From: Mycobacterium sp. 852002-10029_SCH5224772
Lineage (GTDB): Bacteria > Actinomycetota > Actinomycetes > Mycobacteriales > Mycobacteriaceae
DNA: 64,000 nt
Direction of reading: 5' to 3'
Assembly (NCBI RefSeq): GCF_001667315.1
Contig: NZ_LZHT01000106.1
Span: forward strand, 62,001 to 126,000
The notes below the pieces were generated by a model, which saw only the letters and a list, made by a program, of their open reading frames with translations, was not told where the DNA came from and searched no databases. Both the position numbers and the translations under genes were made by a program. Shown here one piece after another: positions 1 through 9,204 of the stretch. The stretch's first letter is position 1. Every line of letters starts with the position of its first letter.

Positions 1-512
1 GTCTGCTCGGGTCGGTCAGCTCGACCGTCGTCCGCCACGCGAACTGTCCGGTCGCGGTCATCCGCGACGGCGCGTTACCGGATTCGCCGAACGCTCCCGT
101 CGTTCTGGGGACCGACGGCTCGCCGGCTTCCGAACTCGCAACGGAAATCGCATTCGACGAGGCGTCGCGTCGCGGTGTCGATCTGGTCGCCATCCACGCA
201 TGGAGCGACGCAGCGATCGACGAAGTTTTCGAAATCGACTGGCCGGTCGTGGAAGGGGAGGCGCAACGCAGCCTCGCCGAGAGCCTGGCGGGCTGGCAAG
301 AACGCTATCCCGACGTCACCGTTCATCGGTTCATCGCCCGCGATCGGGCGGCGCGGCACCTCATCGACAAATCAGAAACTGCACAGCTCGTGGTTGTCGG
401 CAGTCACGGGCGAGGTGGGCTGACCAGATTGCTGTTGGGCTCGGTCAGCAACGCGGTGCTGCATTCAGTCCGCGTGCCGGTGATCGTCGCCCGGCCCGTG
501 GCTTCGCCCTAG
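1..512 (+). CDS. Universal stress protein (UspA family), 3' part
   Basis: The reading frame is open from the left edge and ends with TAG at 510-512, so the 5' part lies outside the window. The first visible residues (LLGSVSSTVVRHANCPVAVI) are the end of one Usp domain. A complete second domain follows, so this is a tandem-domain Usp as is common in mycobacteria. The nucleotide-binding signature G-2X-G-9X-G-S is visible near the C-terminus (GSHGRGGLTRLLLGS). Such proteins are cytosolic, bind ATP and are linked to stress and dormancy responses; the specific role here is unknown. The last 48 bases overlap the convergent acyltransferase gene. Confidence 0.9.
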   Translation, partial: LLGSVSSTVVRHANCPVAVIRDGALPDSPNAPVVLGTDGSPASELATEIAFDEASRRGVDLVAIHAWSDAAIDEVFEIDWPVVEGEAQRSLAESLAGWQERYPDVTVHRFIARDRAARHLIDKSETAQLVVVGSHGRGGLTRLLLGSVSNAVLHSVRVPVIVARPVASP

Positions 513-1811
513 AGCGTTCATGGAGCGGGGCGTGGGGCGCACCGCCGCCAAGAGCGCCCCGGCGGCGAAAACCAGCGCGATCACCCACGGAAACCGCCCG
601 TCGGGCGCGAAGCCCTCGGCGGCGACCACGGCCAGGGCGTAGGCCGCCATCGCGGCGCCCGCCAGCATCACCGGCTCAGCCAAGCGCTCGGTGAACGGGA
701 CACCGAGCAGTGGCAGGGGAGCCGCGAAAATCCTGCGCGCCCACCACAACAGCGCGATCTCGGCCGTCGTCACGATGCTGAGGATGGCCACCCATTCCAG
801 CCGGGCCAGCCACCAGGCCGCGCTTCCTTCGGGAGGTTGCGGCAAGAGCCCGGCCGGGTACCCGATGATCGCCACGATGACGACGGGAATCATGTGCCAG
901 AGATAGAGAGCCATGATGTTGTTGTTGGCGATGGACAGCACCCGCTCGATGCGGGCGGCGCGCAGCGCGCGGTTGAGGGTGGGCGCGAGCGCCATCACGA
1001 TGCCGGTTTGCGCGCCCCCGAAGGCCAGCAGCGCCGCGGTGGGTGGTGTCGTGTTGTCGATGGTCTGGCCGGGGACCCCGATCATGCTGACCGGATAGAC
1101 CCGCAGCCCGACCAGCAGCGCCAGCGCCACCGCCGAGACGCCGGCCAGCACCCAGGGTCTGCGGCCCGCCAATAACCCACCGCGCCAGGCGATCCCGAGC
1201 TGATACAGGGCACCCCAACCCAACAGATAGTTCACCCAGTCGAGATAGCGCACATGAGTGCCGAGCCGGGCCGCATCGACGACCGCGACCGCCAACGCGA
1301 GGGCGCCCGGCACCCAGAGTCCCCAACGGCGGTGTGCGGCAATCGCAATCGGCGTCAACGACACGACCACCAGATACACCGCCAGGAACCACAGGTGCAT
1401 CGCCACCGCCCACCCGGCGTACTCGAGCACCGAACCGGCAACCCCGCAGGCGCCCAGCACCACCACGACCACCGACACCAGCACCGCGTACGCCGCGGTC
1501 GGCCCGAGGACCCGGGCCAGCCGGCGCTGCAACCAGGTCTGGCGCGAGACCCCTTCGGTGTCGCGCCGATGCGTCCACGACACCGCACCGGCGAAACCCG
1601 CCACCAGGAAGAACGTCGGCACCGCTTGGAAGGGCCAGGTGAGCCACTGGGTCCAGGGCATGTCGACGAGCGGGTTCTGCCGGCCGAACTGCCCATCGTG
1701 GTAGGTCACCGACCCGGCCAGCCAGTGGCCCAACACGATCAGCACCACGCCCGATACGCGGTAATAGTCGACCGCCAGATCGCGGGTCGGCGAGTTGTTT
1801 GCGCGGCCCAT
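465..1811 (-). CDS. Membrane acyltransferase (acyltransferase 3 family)
   Basis: A 448-residue protein with about ten hydrophobic segments, resembling the acyltransferase 3 family that moves acyl groups onto sugars or lipids at the cytoplasmic membrane. The N-terminal stretch (AVDYYRVSGVVLIVLGHW) has the family's R-x(n)-H pattern in the first helix, and a histidine-containing helix (NNNIMALYLWHMIPVVIV) lies in the second half. The frame is open further upstream, but the ATG at 1811 (MGRANNSPTRD) is chosen because it precedes the first family-like helix and leaves a 96-base divergent intergenic region before the aldo/keto reductase gene. The acceptor substrate cannot be told from sequence. Confidence 0.8.
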   Translation of the reverse strand: MGRANNSPTRDLAVDYYRVSGVVLIVLGHWLAGSVTYHDGQFGRQNPLVDMPWTQWLTWPFQAVPTFFLVAGFAGAVSWTHRRDTEGVSRQTWLQRRLARVLGPTAAYAVLVSVVVVVLGACGVAGSVLEYAGWAVAMHLWFLAVYLVVVSLTPIAIAAHRRWGLWVPGALALAVAVVDAARLGTHVRYLDWVNYLLGWGALYQLGIAWRGGLLAGRRPWVLAGVSAVALALLVGLRVYPVSMIGVPGQTIDNTTPPTAALLAFGGAQTGIVMALAPTLNRALRAARIERVLSIANNNIMALYLWHMIPVVIVAIIGYPAGLLPQPPEGSAAWWLARLEWVAILSIVTTAEIALLWWARRIFAAPLPLLGVPFTERLAEPVMLAGAAMAAYALAVVAAEGFAPDGRFPWVIALVFAAGALLAAVRPTPRSMNALGRSHGPGDDHRHAD

Positions 1812-1907
1812 CAGATCGGGGAAAGCTCGACGCGGGACACAGCGCCACGGTACCGTCCAGCGCTGAGCGAGGCCTCGCTGAACCACGTCAAGAACAGGAG
1901 AAGAGCC

Positions 1908-2879
1908 ATGAAACAGGCTCAACTCTGCGAGCTGCAGGTCGGACGCCTCGGGCTGGGGGCGATGGGAATGTCGGTGGCCTATGCCGGCGCCGGCGGCGAC
2001 GACGCCGAATCGATCCGCACCGTTCATCGGGCCCTTGACCTGGGTGTCACCCTGATCGACACCGCCGAGGTTTACGGCCCGTACGTCAACGAGGAACTGC
2101 TGGCCCGCGCCCTGAGGGGCCGCCGTGATCAGGTTGTGCTGGCGACCAAGTTCGGTCTCATCTCCCATACCGGTCGCGACGGGCTCGACAGCAGCCCCGC
2201 CAATATCCGTGTCGCCGTGGACGGTTCGCTGCGGCGGCTAGGGACCGATCACATCGATCTGTACTACCAGCATCGCCTCGACCGCCGGACGCCGATCGAA
2301 GACACGATGTCGGCGCTGGCCGAGCTGGTCGACGCCGGGAAGATCCGCTACGTCGGCCTTTCCGAAGTCGGCGTGGACACCATCCGCCGCGCGCACGCGG
2401 TGCATCCCATCACGGCCGTCCAATCGGAGTATTCGTTATGGACGCGCGACCAAGAAGAGGCGATATTGCCTTTGCTGAGCGAGCTGGGGATCGGGTTTGT
2501 CGCCTACTCACCGCTCGGCCGCGGCTTCCTCACCGGCACCGTCCGCTCCACCCAGGAACTCCCCGACACCGACTACCGCAAGACGAACCCGCGGTTCTTC
2601 GACGAGAACTTCCAGCACAACCTGCGCTGCGCGGACGAATTGCGTGACATCAGCGCGGACGCCGGCGCCACGGCGGCCCAGGTCGCGTTGGCCTGGCTGT
2701 TGGCGAAAGGTGCCGACATCGTGCCGATCCCCGGCACCAAACGCGTCACCCGCCTGGAAGAAAACGTCGGGGCCGACGCGATGGAGCTCACCCCCGACCA
2801 ACTGGCCCGGCTCGATCGTCTCACCCCGCCGGTGGGAGGGCATCACGCGGAAGCGCAAATGGCATGGATCGACCGCTGA
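1908..2879 (+). CDS. Aldo/keto reductase
   Basis: A 323-residue NADPH-dependent aldo/keto reductase with a TIM-barrel fold. The catalytic tetrad is visible: Asp51 and Tyr56 (DTAEVYGP), Lys81 (LATKFG) and His122 (LYYQHRLD). The C-terminal cofactor motif PIPGTKRVTRLEEN is also present. It most resembles the YakC/IolS-like branch that reduces small aldehydes and ketones. The start ATG at 1908 is chosen because an AGGAG box lies at 1896-1900; the frame is open further upstream but lacks such a site. Its TGA overlaps the ATG of the next gene, so the two are probably translationally coupled. Confidence 0.93.
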   Translation: MKQAQLCELQVGRLGLGAMGMSVAYAGAGGDDAESIRTVHRALDLGVTLIDTAEVYGPYVNEELLARALRGRRDQVVLATKFGLISHTGRDGLDSSPANIRVAVDGSLRRLGTDHIDLYYQHRLDRRTPIEDTMSALAELVDAGKIRYVGLSEVGVDTIRRAHAVHPITAVQSEYSLWTRDQEEAILPLLSELGIGFVAYSPLGRGFLTGTVRSTQELPDTDYRKTNPRFFDENFQHNLRCADELRDISADAGATAAQVALAWLLAKGADIVPIPGTKRVTRLEENVGADAMELTPDQLARLDRLTPPVGGHHAEAQMAWIDR

Positions 2880-3856
2880 TGGCCGATAAGAAGCTGGTGA
2901 TCGGCGCCAGCGGGTTTCTGGGATCACACGTCACCCGGCAGCTGGTGGCGGCGGGCGAAGACGTGCGAGTGATGTTGCGCCGCACCAGTTCCACCGCGGG
3001 CATCGACGATCTCGAGGTCGAGCGCTGCTACGGCGACGTGTTCGACGACGCCGCGCTGCGCGCCGCCATGGCGGGCTGCGATGTCGTCTACTACTGCGTC
3101 GTCGACGCCAGGATGTGGCTGCGCGATCCGGCGCCGCTGTTCCGCACCAACGTCGAGGGCTTGCGCCACGTTCTGGACGCGGCTTTGGACGCCGACCTGA
3201 AGAAGTTCGTATATACCAGCACCGCAGGCGCTTTGGCGATCAGCGACGACAAGCCGGTCACCGAGGAGGATCCGCACAACTGGGATCAGGGCGGCGCCTA
3301 CATCGAAGCGCGGGTCGCCGGCGAAAATCTGCTGCTCGCGTACGCACGGGACAAGGGCCTGCCCGGAGTCGCGATGTGTATCTCCACCACCTACGGACCG
3401 GGGGACTGGGCGCCAACCCCGCACGGTTCGCTGCTCGCCCTGGTCGCGAAGGGCCGTTTCCCGTTCTATTTCGATTACTCGTCCGAAGTGGTGGGCATCG
3501 AAGACGCCGCCAGCGCAATGCTTCTCGCCGCCGAGCACGGACGCGACGGCGAACGCTACATCGTCTCCGACAGATACATGAGCATCCGGGAGTTGCACGA
3601 GATCGCCGCCACCGCCGTCGGCAGGCGATCGCCGCGCATCGGCATCCCGATGTCGGCGCTGCGAGCCGGGGCGCGGATCAACGACGCGGCGGCAAGGCTG
3701 CTGGGCCGCGACTTGCTGTTCGCCTATGCGGGAATCCGGATGGCCGAATTGATGTCGCCGCTGGACCACTCCAAGGCCACCCGCGAACTGGGATGGACGC
3801 CGCAACCCGTCGAGGATTCGATCCGCAGAGCCGCCGTCTGGTTTGCCTCGCGCTAG
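2879..3856 (+). CDS. NAD-dependent epimerase/dehydratase, extended SDR
   Basis: A 325-residue extended short-chain dehydrogenase with an N-terminal Rossmann motif (GASGFLGSHV). It resembles dihydroflavonol reductase and 3-beta-hydroxysteroid dehydrogenase relatives. The start at 2879 overlaps the TGA of the aldo/keto reductase (TGATG); an in-frame ATG 15 bases upstream is the alternative. The catalytic serine region TSTAGAL is present, but the tyrosine motif reads YIEAR, so the usual YxxxK lysine is an arginine. This may alter activity or point to a non-catalytic role. It is probably in an operon with the upstream reductase. The last 4 bases overlap the convergent SDR gene. Confidence 0.9.
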   Translation: MADKKLVIGASGFLGSHVTRQLVAAGEDVRVMLRRTSSTAGIDDLEVERCYGDVFDDAALRAAMAGCDVVYYCVVDARMWLRDPAPLFRTNVEGLRHVLDAALDADLKKFVYTSTAGALAISDDKPVTEEDPHNWDQGGAYIEARVAGENLLLAYARDKGLPGVAMCISTTYGPGDWAPTPHGSLLALVAKGRFPFYFDYSSEVVGIEDAASAMLLAAEHGRDGERYIVSDRYMSIRELHEIAATAVGRRSPRIGIPMSALRAGARINDAAARLLGRDLLFAYAGIRMAELMSPLDHSKATRELGWTPQPVEDSIRRAAVWFASR

Positions 3857-4953
3857 TCGACGCTGGCCAATGCGGCTGTGCCGTACTTCTTTTCGATCAA
3901 TCCCCACGGATCCGCATAGGGGCCGCGACCCTCCAGCCGGCGCTGCACCATGAAGACGGTACGCACAATCGGCCGCAACAGCGGGCCAAGCAGCCGCAGC
4001 ACGTTGCGCATGGGGCCCTGCGACTCGGCGACCCAGGCCACGGTCTGCTGCCAGTCGTGCTCCTGAAACTCGAGCAGTGCCTGCGCTTCGCTGGTGTCGT
4101 ACCAACCGGTGAAACTCCAGCCACGGTCGTCGGCCGGGTCGCCGGGCAGGCCGACCGAGGGACCGAGCGGCCCCAGGCCCGCCGCCGTCATGAGGTCGTC
4201 TTGCAGGCCATGCTGCAAGAGCACATACGTTTCGTTGCCGCCGACGAGCAACGCCTTGCCGGAGATGGCCGTTTCGCGGTCGACACCGTTGGCGAACGCC
4301 AGTGCCACGTCACGCGCATCCACCGCGTGAATGCGGTTATCGCTCGGCATCGACCGCATCAGCGTGAGGTAGTCGCCGTTGATGCTGGCCTGGGTGTCCG
4401 GCGAGATGACACCCGCGAGCCGGTATAGCGCGTAGGGCAGGCCGCTGGCGCGGATCGCCGCCTCGGCAAGCACCTTGTCCTGACCGTATTGATCGACGGG
4501 GTTCACCGGGGTGTCCGGGGTGATCCGCTCGGGCTGGCGGAAGGGGTTCCGCGATCCATAGACCGCGGCGCTGGACGCCATGAGGAAAAGCGGTGGGCGG
4601 GGGAGTGCGGCGCAGGCCGCCAAGAGATTCTCGGTACCGCCGACGTTGACACGCCGGGCCAATCCGGGGTTGCGATACGACGGCGGGGAGACGACGGCGG
4701 CCAGGTGAACGATCGCGCTGGGCTGGTGGGCGGCGACCAGATCCCGCACCGCGTCGGCGTCCAGTAGATCGGTGTAGGCGGGGATCAGCGTCCCCGGGTG
4801 CCCGCCGGCGGTCAGTTCTTTCTCGATGGCGACGGTGTTGTCGTTGCGCAGATCCATCGCGACGACGATGCGCCCCCGGTCGAGCAGGAGCTGCGTGCAG
4901 CGCCGACCGACTTGTCCGAATGCGCCGGTGACCAAAACGGTGCTGACGGTCAT
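3853..4953 (-). CDS. NAD-dependent epimerase/dehydratase, extended SDR
   Basis: A 366-residue extended SDR. The glycine-rich nucleotide motif is VTGAFGQVGRR at residues 8-18. The catalytic YxxxK motif is intact (QYGQDKVLAEA), following SSAAVYGSRNP. It is of the sugar-epimerase or nucleoside-sugar dehydratase type, though the substrate cannot be inferred. The ATG at 4953 has no in-frame competitor. It is followed on the same strand by no close gene, and the NTF2-like gene lies 7 bases upstream, so the two may be co-transcribed. Confidence 0.88.
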   Translation of the reverse strand: MTVSTVLVTGAFGQVGRRCTQLLLDRGRIVVAMDLRNDNTVAIEKELTAGGHPGTLIPAYTDLLDADAVRDLVAAHQPSAIVHLAAVVSPPSYRNPGLARRVNVGGTENLLAACAALPRPPLFLMASSAAVYGSRNPFRQPERITPDTPVNPVDQYGQDKVLAEAAIRASGLPYALYRLAGVISPDTQASINGDYLTLMRSMPSDNRIHAVDARDVALAFANGVDRETAISGKALLVGGNETYVLLQHGLQDDLMTAAGLGPLGPSVGLPGDPADDRGWSFTGWYDTSEAQALLEFQEHDWQQTVAWVAESQGPMRNVLRLLGPLLRPIVRTVFMVQRRLEGRGPYADPWGLIEKKYGTAALASVD

Positions 4954-4960
4954 GGCCGCG

Positions 4961-5479
4961 TCACTGATCCATCAGCCGGCCGGCGATTTTGCCGATCGTC
5001 GTGCGGATTCGGGGGGACACATAGATCGAGATCAGCGGAGTCACGATGTCCTCACGGAGCCGAGTTAGCTTGGAGCTCTTGATAAGCCACCGACCGGCGA
5101 CGTTTTCATAGGTTTCGTGGTAGTGGCCGTAGCCGACCAAGGTTACCCCGGGCCCGAAACGCACAACGTCCTGTAGCGCCCATATCCCGCGCGCCGTCGT
5201 TGTCGACGTGAGTTCGATTTCGGGGGTGTGCACCTGGTGCGCGGTGGGCTGTGTGGGGCGCCCAAGGGCCTGGCGGGTGAACGCCACGAAGTCGTCGGCG
5301 CCGGCGATCACCTTGCCGCCGGCTTCGGACGTGTCACTGACGAAGTCGTCCGCGAAGATCGTTCGCCAGGCCGCCCAGTCCTTGGTGTCCAGGTAGCGGC
5401 AGTAGCGCGCCTTGAGCTGCTTGATGGATTCGATCGCCGGCAGTGTGTCGGCGACCAGGCTTTCCGCGCGCTCGGTCAT
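4961..5479 (-). CDS. SnoaL/NTF2-like protein
   Basis: A 172-residue protein with the NTF2-like cone fold pattern seen in SnoaL_4-type proteins: an N-terminal helix (IKQLKARYCRYLDTKDW), then FADDFVSDTS and a C-terminal beta sheet (VGYGHYHETYENVAGRWLI). Relatives include steroid isomerases, dehydratases and small binding proteins in actinobacterial lipid catabolism. The start at 5479 (MTERAES) is preferred over upstream extensions because the NTF2 fold begins just after it. Its 3' end lies 7 bases from the start of the downstream epimerase gene, which suggests an operon. Confidence 0.82.
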   Translation of the reverse strand: MTERAESLVADTLPAIESIKQLKARYCRYLDTKDWAAWRTIFADDFVSDTSEAGGKVIAGADDFVAFTRQALGRPTQPTAHQVHTPEIELTSTTTARGIWALQDVVRFGPGVTLVGYGHYHETYENVAGRWLIKSSKLTRLREDIVTPLISIYVSPRIRTTIGKIAGRLMDQ

Positions 5480-5541
5480 TGCGGCTCGATTCTCTCGGGA
5501 AGCATCCTGGCGTGACGTTTCACTGGCGAAGTGTAAACCTG

Positions 5542-6348
5542 TCAGCCTTTGAAGTAGACGATCTGGTGAGTGGTGGCCAGCAGCGCGCCCGCCCGGCTCC
5601 ATACCTGCGCGCTCTGGTCGAAATAGCCGCCGGAAAAGCGATTGGCATGGGCGGTGGCGAGCACGAAGTCGCCCTGAACGGCGTCGAGTTGCCGCTGATC
5701 GGCATGGAAGTACGTCGTCAACGAGATGGTCCCGGACGGGACGAAGGCGCCGCGGCGCAGAAACACCCGGGGGTAGAAGGTGTCACACAGCGCCGCGAGC
5801 GCCGGGTAGTCGACCGGCCGGCGTGCGCCGTCGCGTACCCAGAGGGTCGTGGTTGACGAAGGGCTCGGGTGCCCGCCATCTCCGGAGAAGCGACCTTCGA
5901 CGTACCGCATGTCATAGAGTCCGGTCCAGGCGACGAAGCTTAGTCCACTGCCGGTGACCTGCTCGGGCGGCGGGACGCTCGGGGGGTGCGCTTCCGTGTC
6001 GGCCCAGCTCTCGCGCCGGATCGCAAAGATCGCGGTCGCCGTGGTATTGACCTCCCCGTCCTGGCTGAGTTCGACATTCCAATGCTGGTTCGTGCGGTTG
6101 GTGCGCGCGGCCCGGAGCGTGATGTCGAAGGCGCCGTCGGCGATCGGTGCGGCGAAGTTGACGGTCATGGCGAGCGGTTCCCCGATGCGGTCGGGGTGGT
6201 GTTCGACGGCGGCCAGCATGGCGGCCGTCGTGATCCCGCCGAATGGCCCGACCATGTTGGTCCACTCCGGGTGCGTGCGACCGCGCCTGACGTCGGTGCC
6301 GATCGTGTCGAGGCGGAGGGCCTCGTCGAACGGATGGGAGTCGGTCAT
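5542..6348 (-). CDS. Acyl-CoA thioesterase family protein (TesB-like, double hotdog)
   Basis: A 268-residue protein resembling the thioesterase-like superfamily of mycobacteria. The N-terminal hotdog is recognisable from NMVGPFGGITTAAMLAAV, and a second hotdog lies at about 150-268 ending in ATAHANRFSGGYFDQSAQVW. These proteins hydrolyse acyl-CoA thioesters in the cytosol. The start ATG at 6348 gives the normal family length; the frame is open upstream but codes nothing recognisable. It lies upstream of the NTF2 and epimerase genes on the same strand with gaps under 65 bases, so the three probably form one unit. Confidence 0.82.
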   Translation of the reverse strand: MTDSHPFDEALRLDTIGTDVRRGRTHPEWTNMVGPFGGITTAAMLAAVEHHPDRIGEPLAMTVNFAAPIADGAFDITLRAARTNRTNQHWNVELSQDGEVNTTATAIFAIRRESWADTEAHPPSVPPPEQVTGSGLSFVAWTGLYDMRYVEGRFSGDGGHPSPSSTTTLWVRDGARRPVDYPALAALCDTFYPRVFLRRGAFVPSGTISLTTYFHADQRQLDAVQGDFVLATAHANRFSGGYFDQSAQVWSRAGALLATTHQIVYFKG

Positions 6349-6537
6349 GTTGATTCCTTGATCGCCAGAGCGTGGAGCGCTGTGAGGCCCAGCCGAACAC
6401 GCCCCGGGCATGAGTCGACCGCAGATTACTTGCGGGCCACCTCGCTGCTCGCCGCGGGGTCTTGGCGTGGGGCCGGGGTGCACACCATCCTTTGATGTAC
6501 GGTCCGCGAGCGACAACATCACCGAAAGCGAGGAACG

Positions 6538-6927
6538 ATGGCCAATCCCAAGGATCACTCCGCAGCCAAATCTCCCGCCGAGTTGATCGACGCCAGGATC
6601 AAGGAATTGGGGGATTGGCGCGGCGAGACGCTCGCCCGTATCAGGCAACTGATCAAGAAGGCCGCCCCCGGGGTGGTCGAAGAGTGGAAGTGGCGTGGCG
6701 TTCCGGTCTGGTATTACGACGGGATGATCTGCACTGGCGAGACGTACAAGAACGTTGTGAAGATGACCTTCGCCAAGGGGGCGTCGCTGCAGGATCCGGC
6801 GGGCCTGTTCAACTCCAGCCTCGACGGCAACACCAGACGCGCAATCGATTTCCACGAGGGCGACAAGATCGATCACAAGGCGTTGATCGCGCTCATTCGT
6901 GCGGCGGTGGACCTGAACAGGTCGTAG
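6538..6927 (+). CDS. DUF1801 family protein (YdhG/frataxin-like fold)
   Basis: A 129-residue cytosolic protein matching the DUF1801 pattern: RIRQLIKKAAPGVVEEWKW, then VPVWYYDGMICTGETYKNVVKMTF and a C-terminal helix. Members have a frataxin-like fold and no firmly known activity, although a few Bacillus relatives are linked to iron handling. The start has a GAGGAA purine box just upstream. It faces away from the thioesterase gene and precedes the acyl-CoA dehydrogenase by 65 bases. The function here is unknown. Confidence 0.85.
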   Translation: MANPKDHSAAKSPAELIDARIKELGDWRGETLARIRQLIKKAAPGVVEEWKWRGVPVWYYDGMICTGETYKNVVKMTFAKGASLQDPAGLFNSSLDGNTRRAIDFHEGDKIDHKALIALIRAAVDLNRS

Positions 6928-6992
6928 GGCGCCAACCTATACAGCCGCGCGGCGATTGCTGTACAGTCGCCCAGCACAAGGTCGACGCTCAA

Positions 6993-8237
6993 ATGAGAGG
7001 CCATCCGTTGACTTCCGAGTCGGTCGAGGAGTTCCGGCGCCGGGCCCGGGCCTGGCTGGCCGCGAACATGCCACCGCTCGATCCGGCCAAGGCTGCGCTG
7101 CTGGAGCGAGATCAGCCACCGGCGTGGCACCGGGCCCGCGGATTGCAGAAGCTCCTGTGGGAGGGCGGCTTTGCCGGTATCTGTTTCCCGCGCGAGTACG
7201 GCGGGCTCGGGCTGAGCTACGAATACAAAAAGGCCTTCGATGCCGAGTCCCAGGCCTACGAGACGCCGCTGCTGCTCAACGTCCCGTCCTTCGGCATCTG
7301 CTGCGCAACGATTCTCGACACGGGCAGCGAAGAGCAAAAGCGCACCCACATCCCGGCCGCGTTACAAGGCGACGAGGTACTGGTGCAGCTGCTCTCGGAG
7401 CCCAGCGGGGGATCGGACCTGGCCGGCGTCATCACCCGCGCCGAACGACGGGACGGGCGATGGATCATCAACGGCGCCAAGACCTGGAGCACCTGGGCAT
7501 TCGCCGCCGACTACGGCCTGTGTTTGGCCCGCACCAACTGGGACGTGCCCAAACACGACGGGCTCACGATGTTCCTGGTGCCGCTGCGGCATCCCGGTAT
7601 CACGATCAACCGCGTCGAACAGGTCAACGGGTCGATCGAGTTCTGCGAAGAGTTCTTCGACGACGTCGACGTGGGAGATGACGCCGTTGTCGGCGAGCCG
7701 GGCAAAGGCTGGGAGGTCGCGTCGCGCCAGCTCTACCACGAGCGTCGCTGTATGGGCGACGGTTCGGAGTACACCAGCGGGCCGGGAATCGCTGAGGCCG
7801 AGGATGTTTCGGTCGACCTGCTGACTTTGGTCGACAAGACCAACCAGCACGACAGCGAACGGGTCCGGGAGATGATCGGGCGCGGGTTGGTTCACCGCAT
7901 GGTCCACGGTCAGCTCAGCGAGCACGTTTTTCATGCCGTCGCGAGCGGCGCCCTGCCGCCGACCGCGGGATCCATCATCCGGCTGTCCATGGCCGCGGTG
8001 CACGATGTCGAAACCGACACCGCCCTTGCGGTGTCGGGGACGTCGGCCGTGGTCGAGGACGACGGTGCGCTGCTTGACATCGGGGTGCGCTATCTGGGCC
8101 GTCAGACCGCCAACATCGGCGGCGGCACCACCGAGATGGCGCGCAACGTGATCGGCGAGCGGGTGCTGAACTTTCCGCGCGAGCGCGCCGACGACCGCGG
8201 TGTGCCGTTCAAACAGGTTCGACGCGGCAAAAGCTAA
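6993..8237 (+). CDS. Acyl-CoA dehydrogenase
   Basis: A 414-residue flavoprotein of the acyl-CoA dehydrogenase family, which introduces the alpha-beta double bond in acyl-CoA or steroid side-chain degradation. Visible are the FAD-binding middle region (VQLLSEPSGGSDLAGVITRA, then GRWIINGAKTWSTWA) and the C-terminal helix ending in GGGTTEMARNVIGERVL. No clear catalytic glutamate stands out at the usual place by eye, as in many mycobacterial FadE proteins that work as heteromers. ATG 6993 is used; TTG at 7008 (LTSESVEEF) is a plausible alternative start. The next gene starts 14 bases downstream. Confidence 0.92.
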   Translation: MRGHPLTSESVEEFRRRARAWLAANMPPLDPAKAALLERDQPPAWHRARGLQKLLWEGGFAGICFPREYGGLGLSYEYKKAFDAESQAYETPLLLNVPSFGICCATILDTGSEEQKRTHIPAALQGDEVLVQLLSEPSGGSDLAGVITRAERRDGRWIINGAKTWSTWAFAADYGLCLARTNWDVPKHDGLTMFLVPLRHPGITINRVEQVNGSIEFCEEFFDDVDVGDDAVVGEPGKGWEVASRQLYHERRCMGDGSEYTSGPGIAEAEDVSVDLLTLVDKTNQHDSERVREMIGRGLVHRMVHGQLSEHVFHAVASGALPPTAGSIIRLSMAAVHDVETDTALAVSGTSAVVEDDGALLDIGVRYLGRQTANIGGGTTEMARNVIGERVLNFPRERADDRGVPFKQVRRGKS

Positions 8238-8251
8238 GGAGGCGAACGGAA

Positions 8252-9118
8252 TTGAGCCATCAACCTCGTGACATCCGAGAGTTGGCGGGGGACTCCGACG
8301 CCTATCGCGACGAACTGTACCGGCGCTGGACGGGCTTGCTGAGCTATCGCTACATCGGCCGCAAGCACTCGTCGATGGATCTCGGCGAGGCCGACGACAC
8401 CCTCACCATCCGCCGCGACATGCGCAACGAAGCGGGTGGAATCATGGTGGCGCCGTTGGCCATTTCCTCGCCGGAGGGTTGTCAGACCGACATGGTCGCG
8501 GTGCCCAATCCGGTTATTGCGTCGGTGCAGATCGTCGACCCCGGCTACGACGTCAAAAGGGTCGAGATCGTCGGGTCGGGCATCGTGCACCAGGGCCGCA
8601 CCATGGGCTACGGGCGGTGCACGATCGTCGACGCCGACAACCCGACACGGGTGATCGCGTTCAACGAAGGACAGGGCGCGATCATCGGCATCCCGCCCGA
8701 AGGCCTGGACAGGATGGATGTTTCGGGCACGGAGCTGGTGATCGAGGACTCTCCGGATCTGCCGCCGCTGTGGCAAGCCTTCGGCGCCAGCCGTCGCGGC
8801 GACGGCCACTGGATGCTGCCCGAGCTCAGCACCGAGCTCGCGTCACCGGATGCCGCGCTGCACATCGGACCCCAGCACGTCGTTCTCGAGACCGCCGCAA
8901 TCGATTTGGCCGCCGCGGTCGCGGGAACCAGAAAGTTGCAGGTCGTGAGCTGGCATGTGATGTTCATGTCCCGCGGCAAGGTGGGTCCCTTCCGGGTCGA
9001 GGGCACCGCGCATCCTGGCGGACCCGGGCGCGTCGGCGTGCGCATGCTGCTGCACGACGAGGGCAACACCGACAAGGCCGTCACGTCCGCCGCGGCGGTG
9101 TTCGACATCGTCGGCTGA
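8252..9118 (+). CDS. Hypothetical protein, possible double-hotdog acyl-CoA-binding protein
   Basis: A 288-residue protein that starts with TTG at 8252 behind a strong AAGGAGG box at 8236-8242. No confident family match is apparent. The first half has a hotdog-like flow (GGIMVAPLAISSPEGCQTDMV, then IVGSGIVHQGRTMGYGRCTI) and the second half a similar beta-rich pattern (LQVVSWHVMFMSRGKVGPF), so a fused thioesterase-like fold is a reasonable guess. It lies 14 bases after the acyl-CoA dehydrogenase and is almost certainly co-transcribed, which suggests a step on the same acyl-CoA substrate. Confidence 0.75.
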   Translation: MSHQPRDIRELAGDSDAYRDELYRRWTGLLSYRYIGRKHSSMDLGEADDTLTIRRDMRNEAGGIMVAPLAISSPEGCQTDMVAVPNPVIASVQIVDPGYDVKRVEIVGSGIVHQGRTMGYGRCTIVDADNPTRVIAFNEGQGAIIGIPPEGLDRMDVSGTELVIEDSPDLPPLWQAFGASRRGDGHWMLPELSTELASPDAALHIGPQHVVLETAAIDLAAAVAGTRKLQVVSWHVMFMSRGKVGPFRVEGTAHPGGPGRVGVRMLLHDEGNTDKAVTSAAAVFDIVG

Positions 9119-9204
9119 GCCGGGTTCGGCGCCCTCCGCTCGAGAGTTGGTTGGGAACGCCCGGGCGGATGGCGATGACCTTCCCGGGGGCGACCTGAAG
9201 TAGC

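Noticed and set aside
1254..1907. 5' extension of the aldo/keto reductase frame
   Set aside because: It is antisense to the acyltransferase, has no aldo/keto reductase similarity, and a clear ribosome site marks the ATG at 1908.
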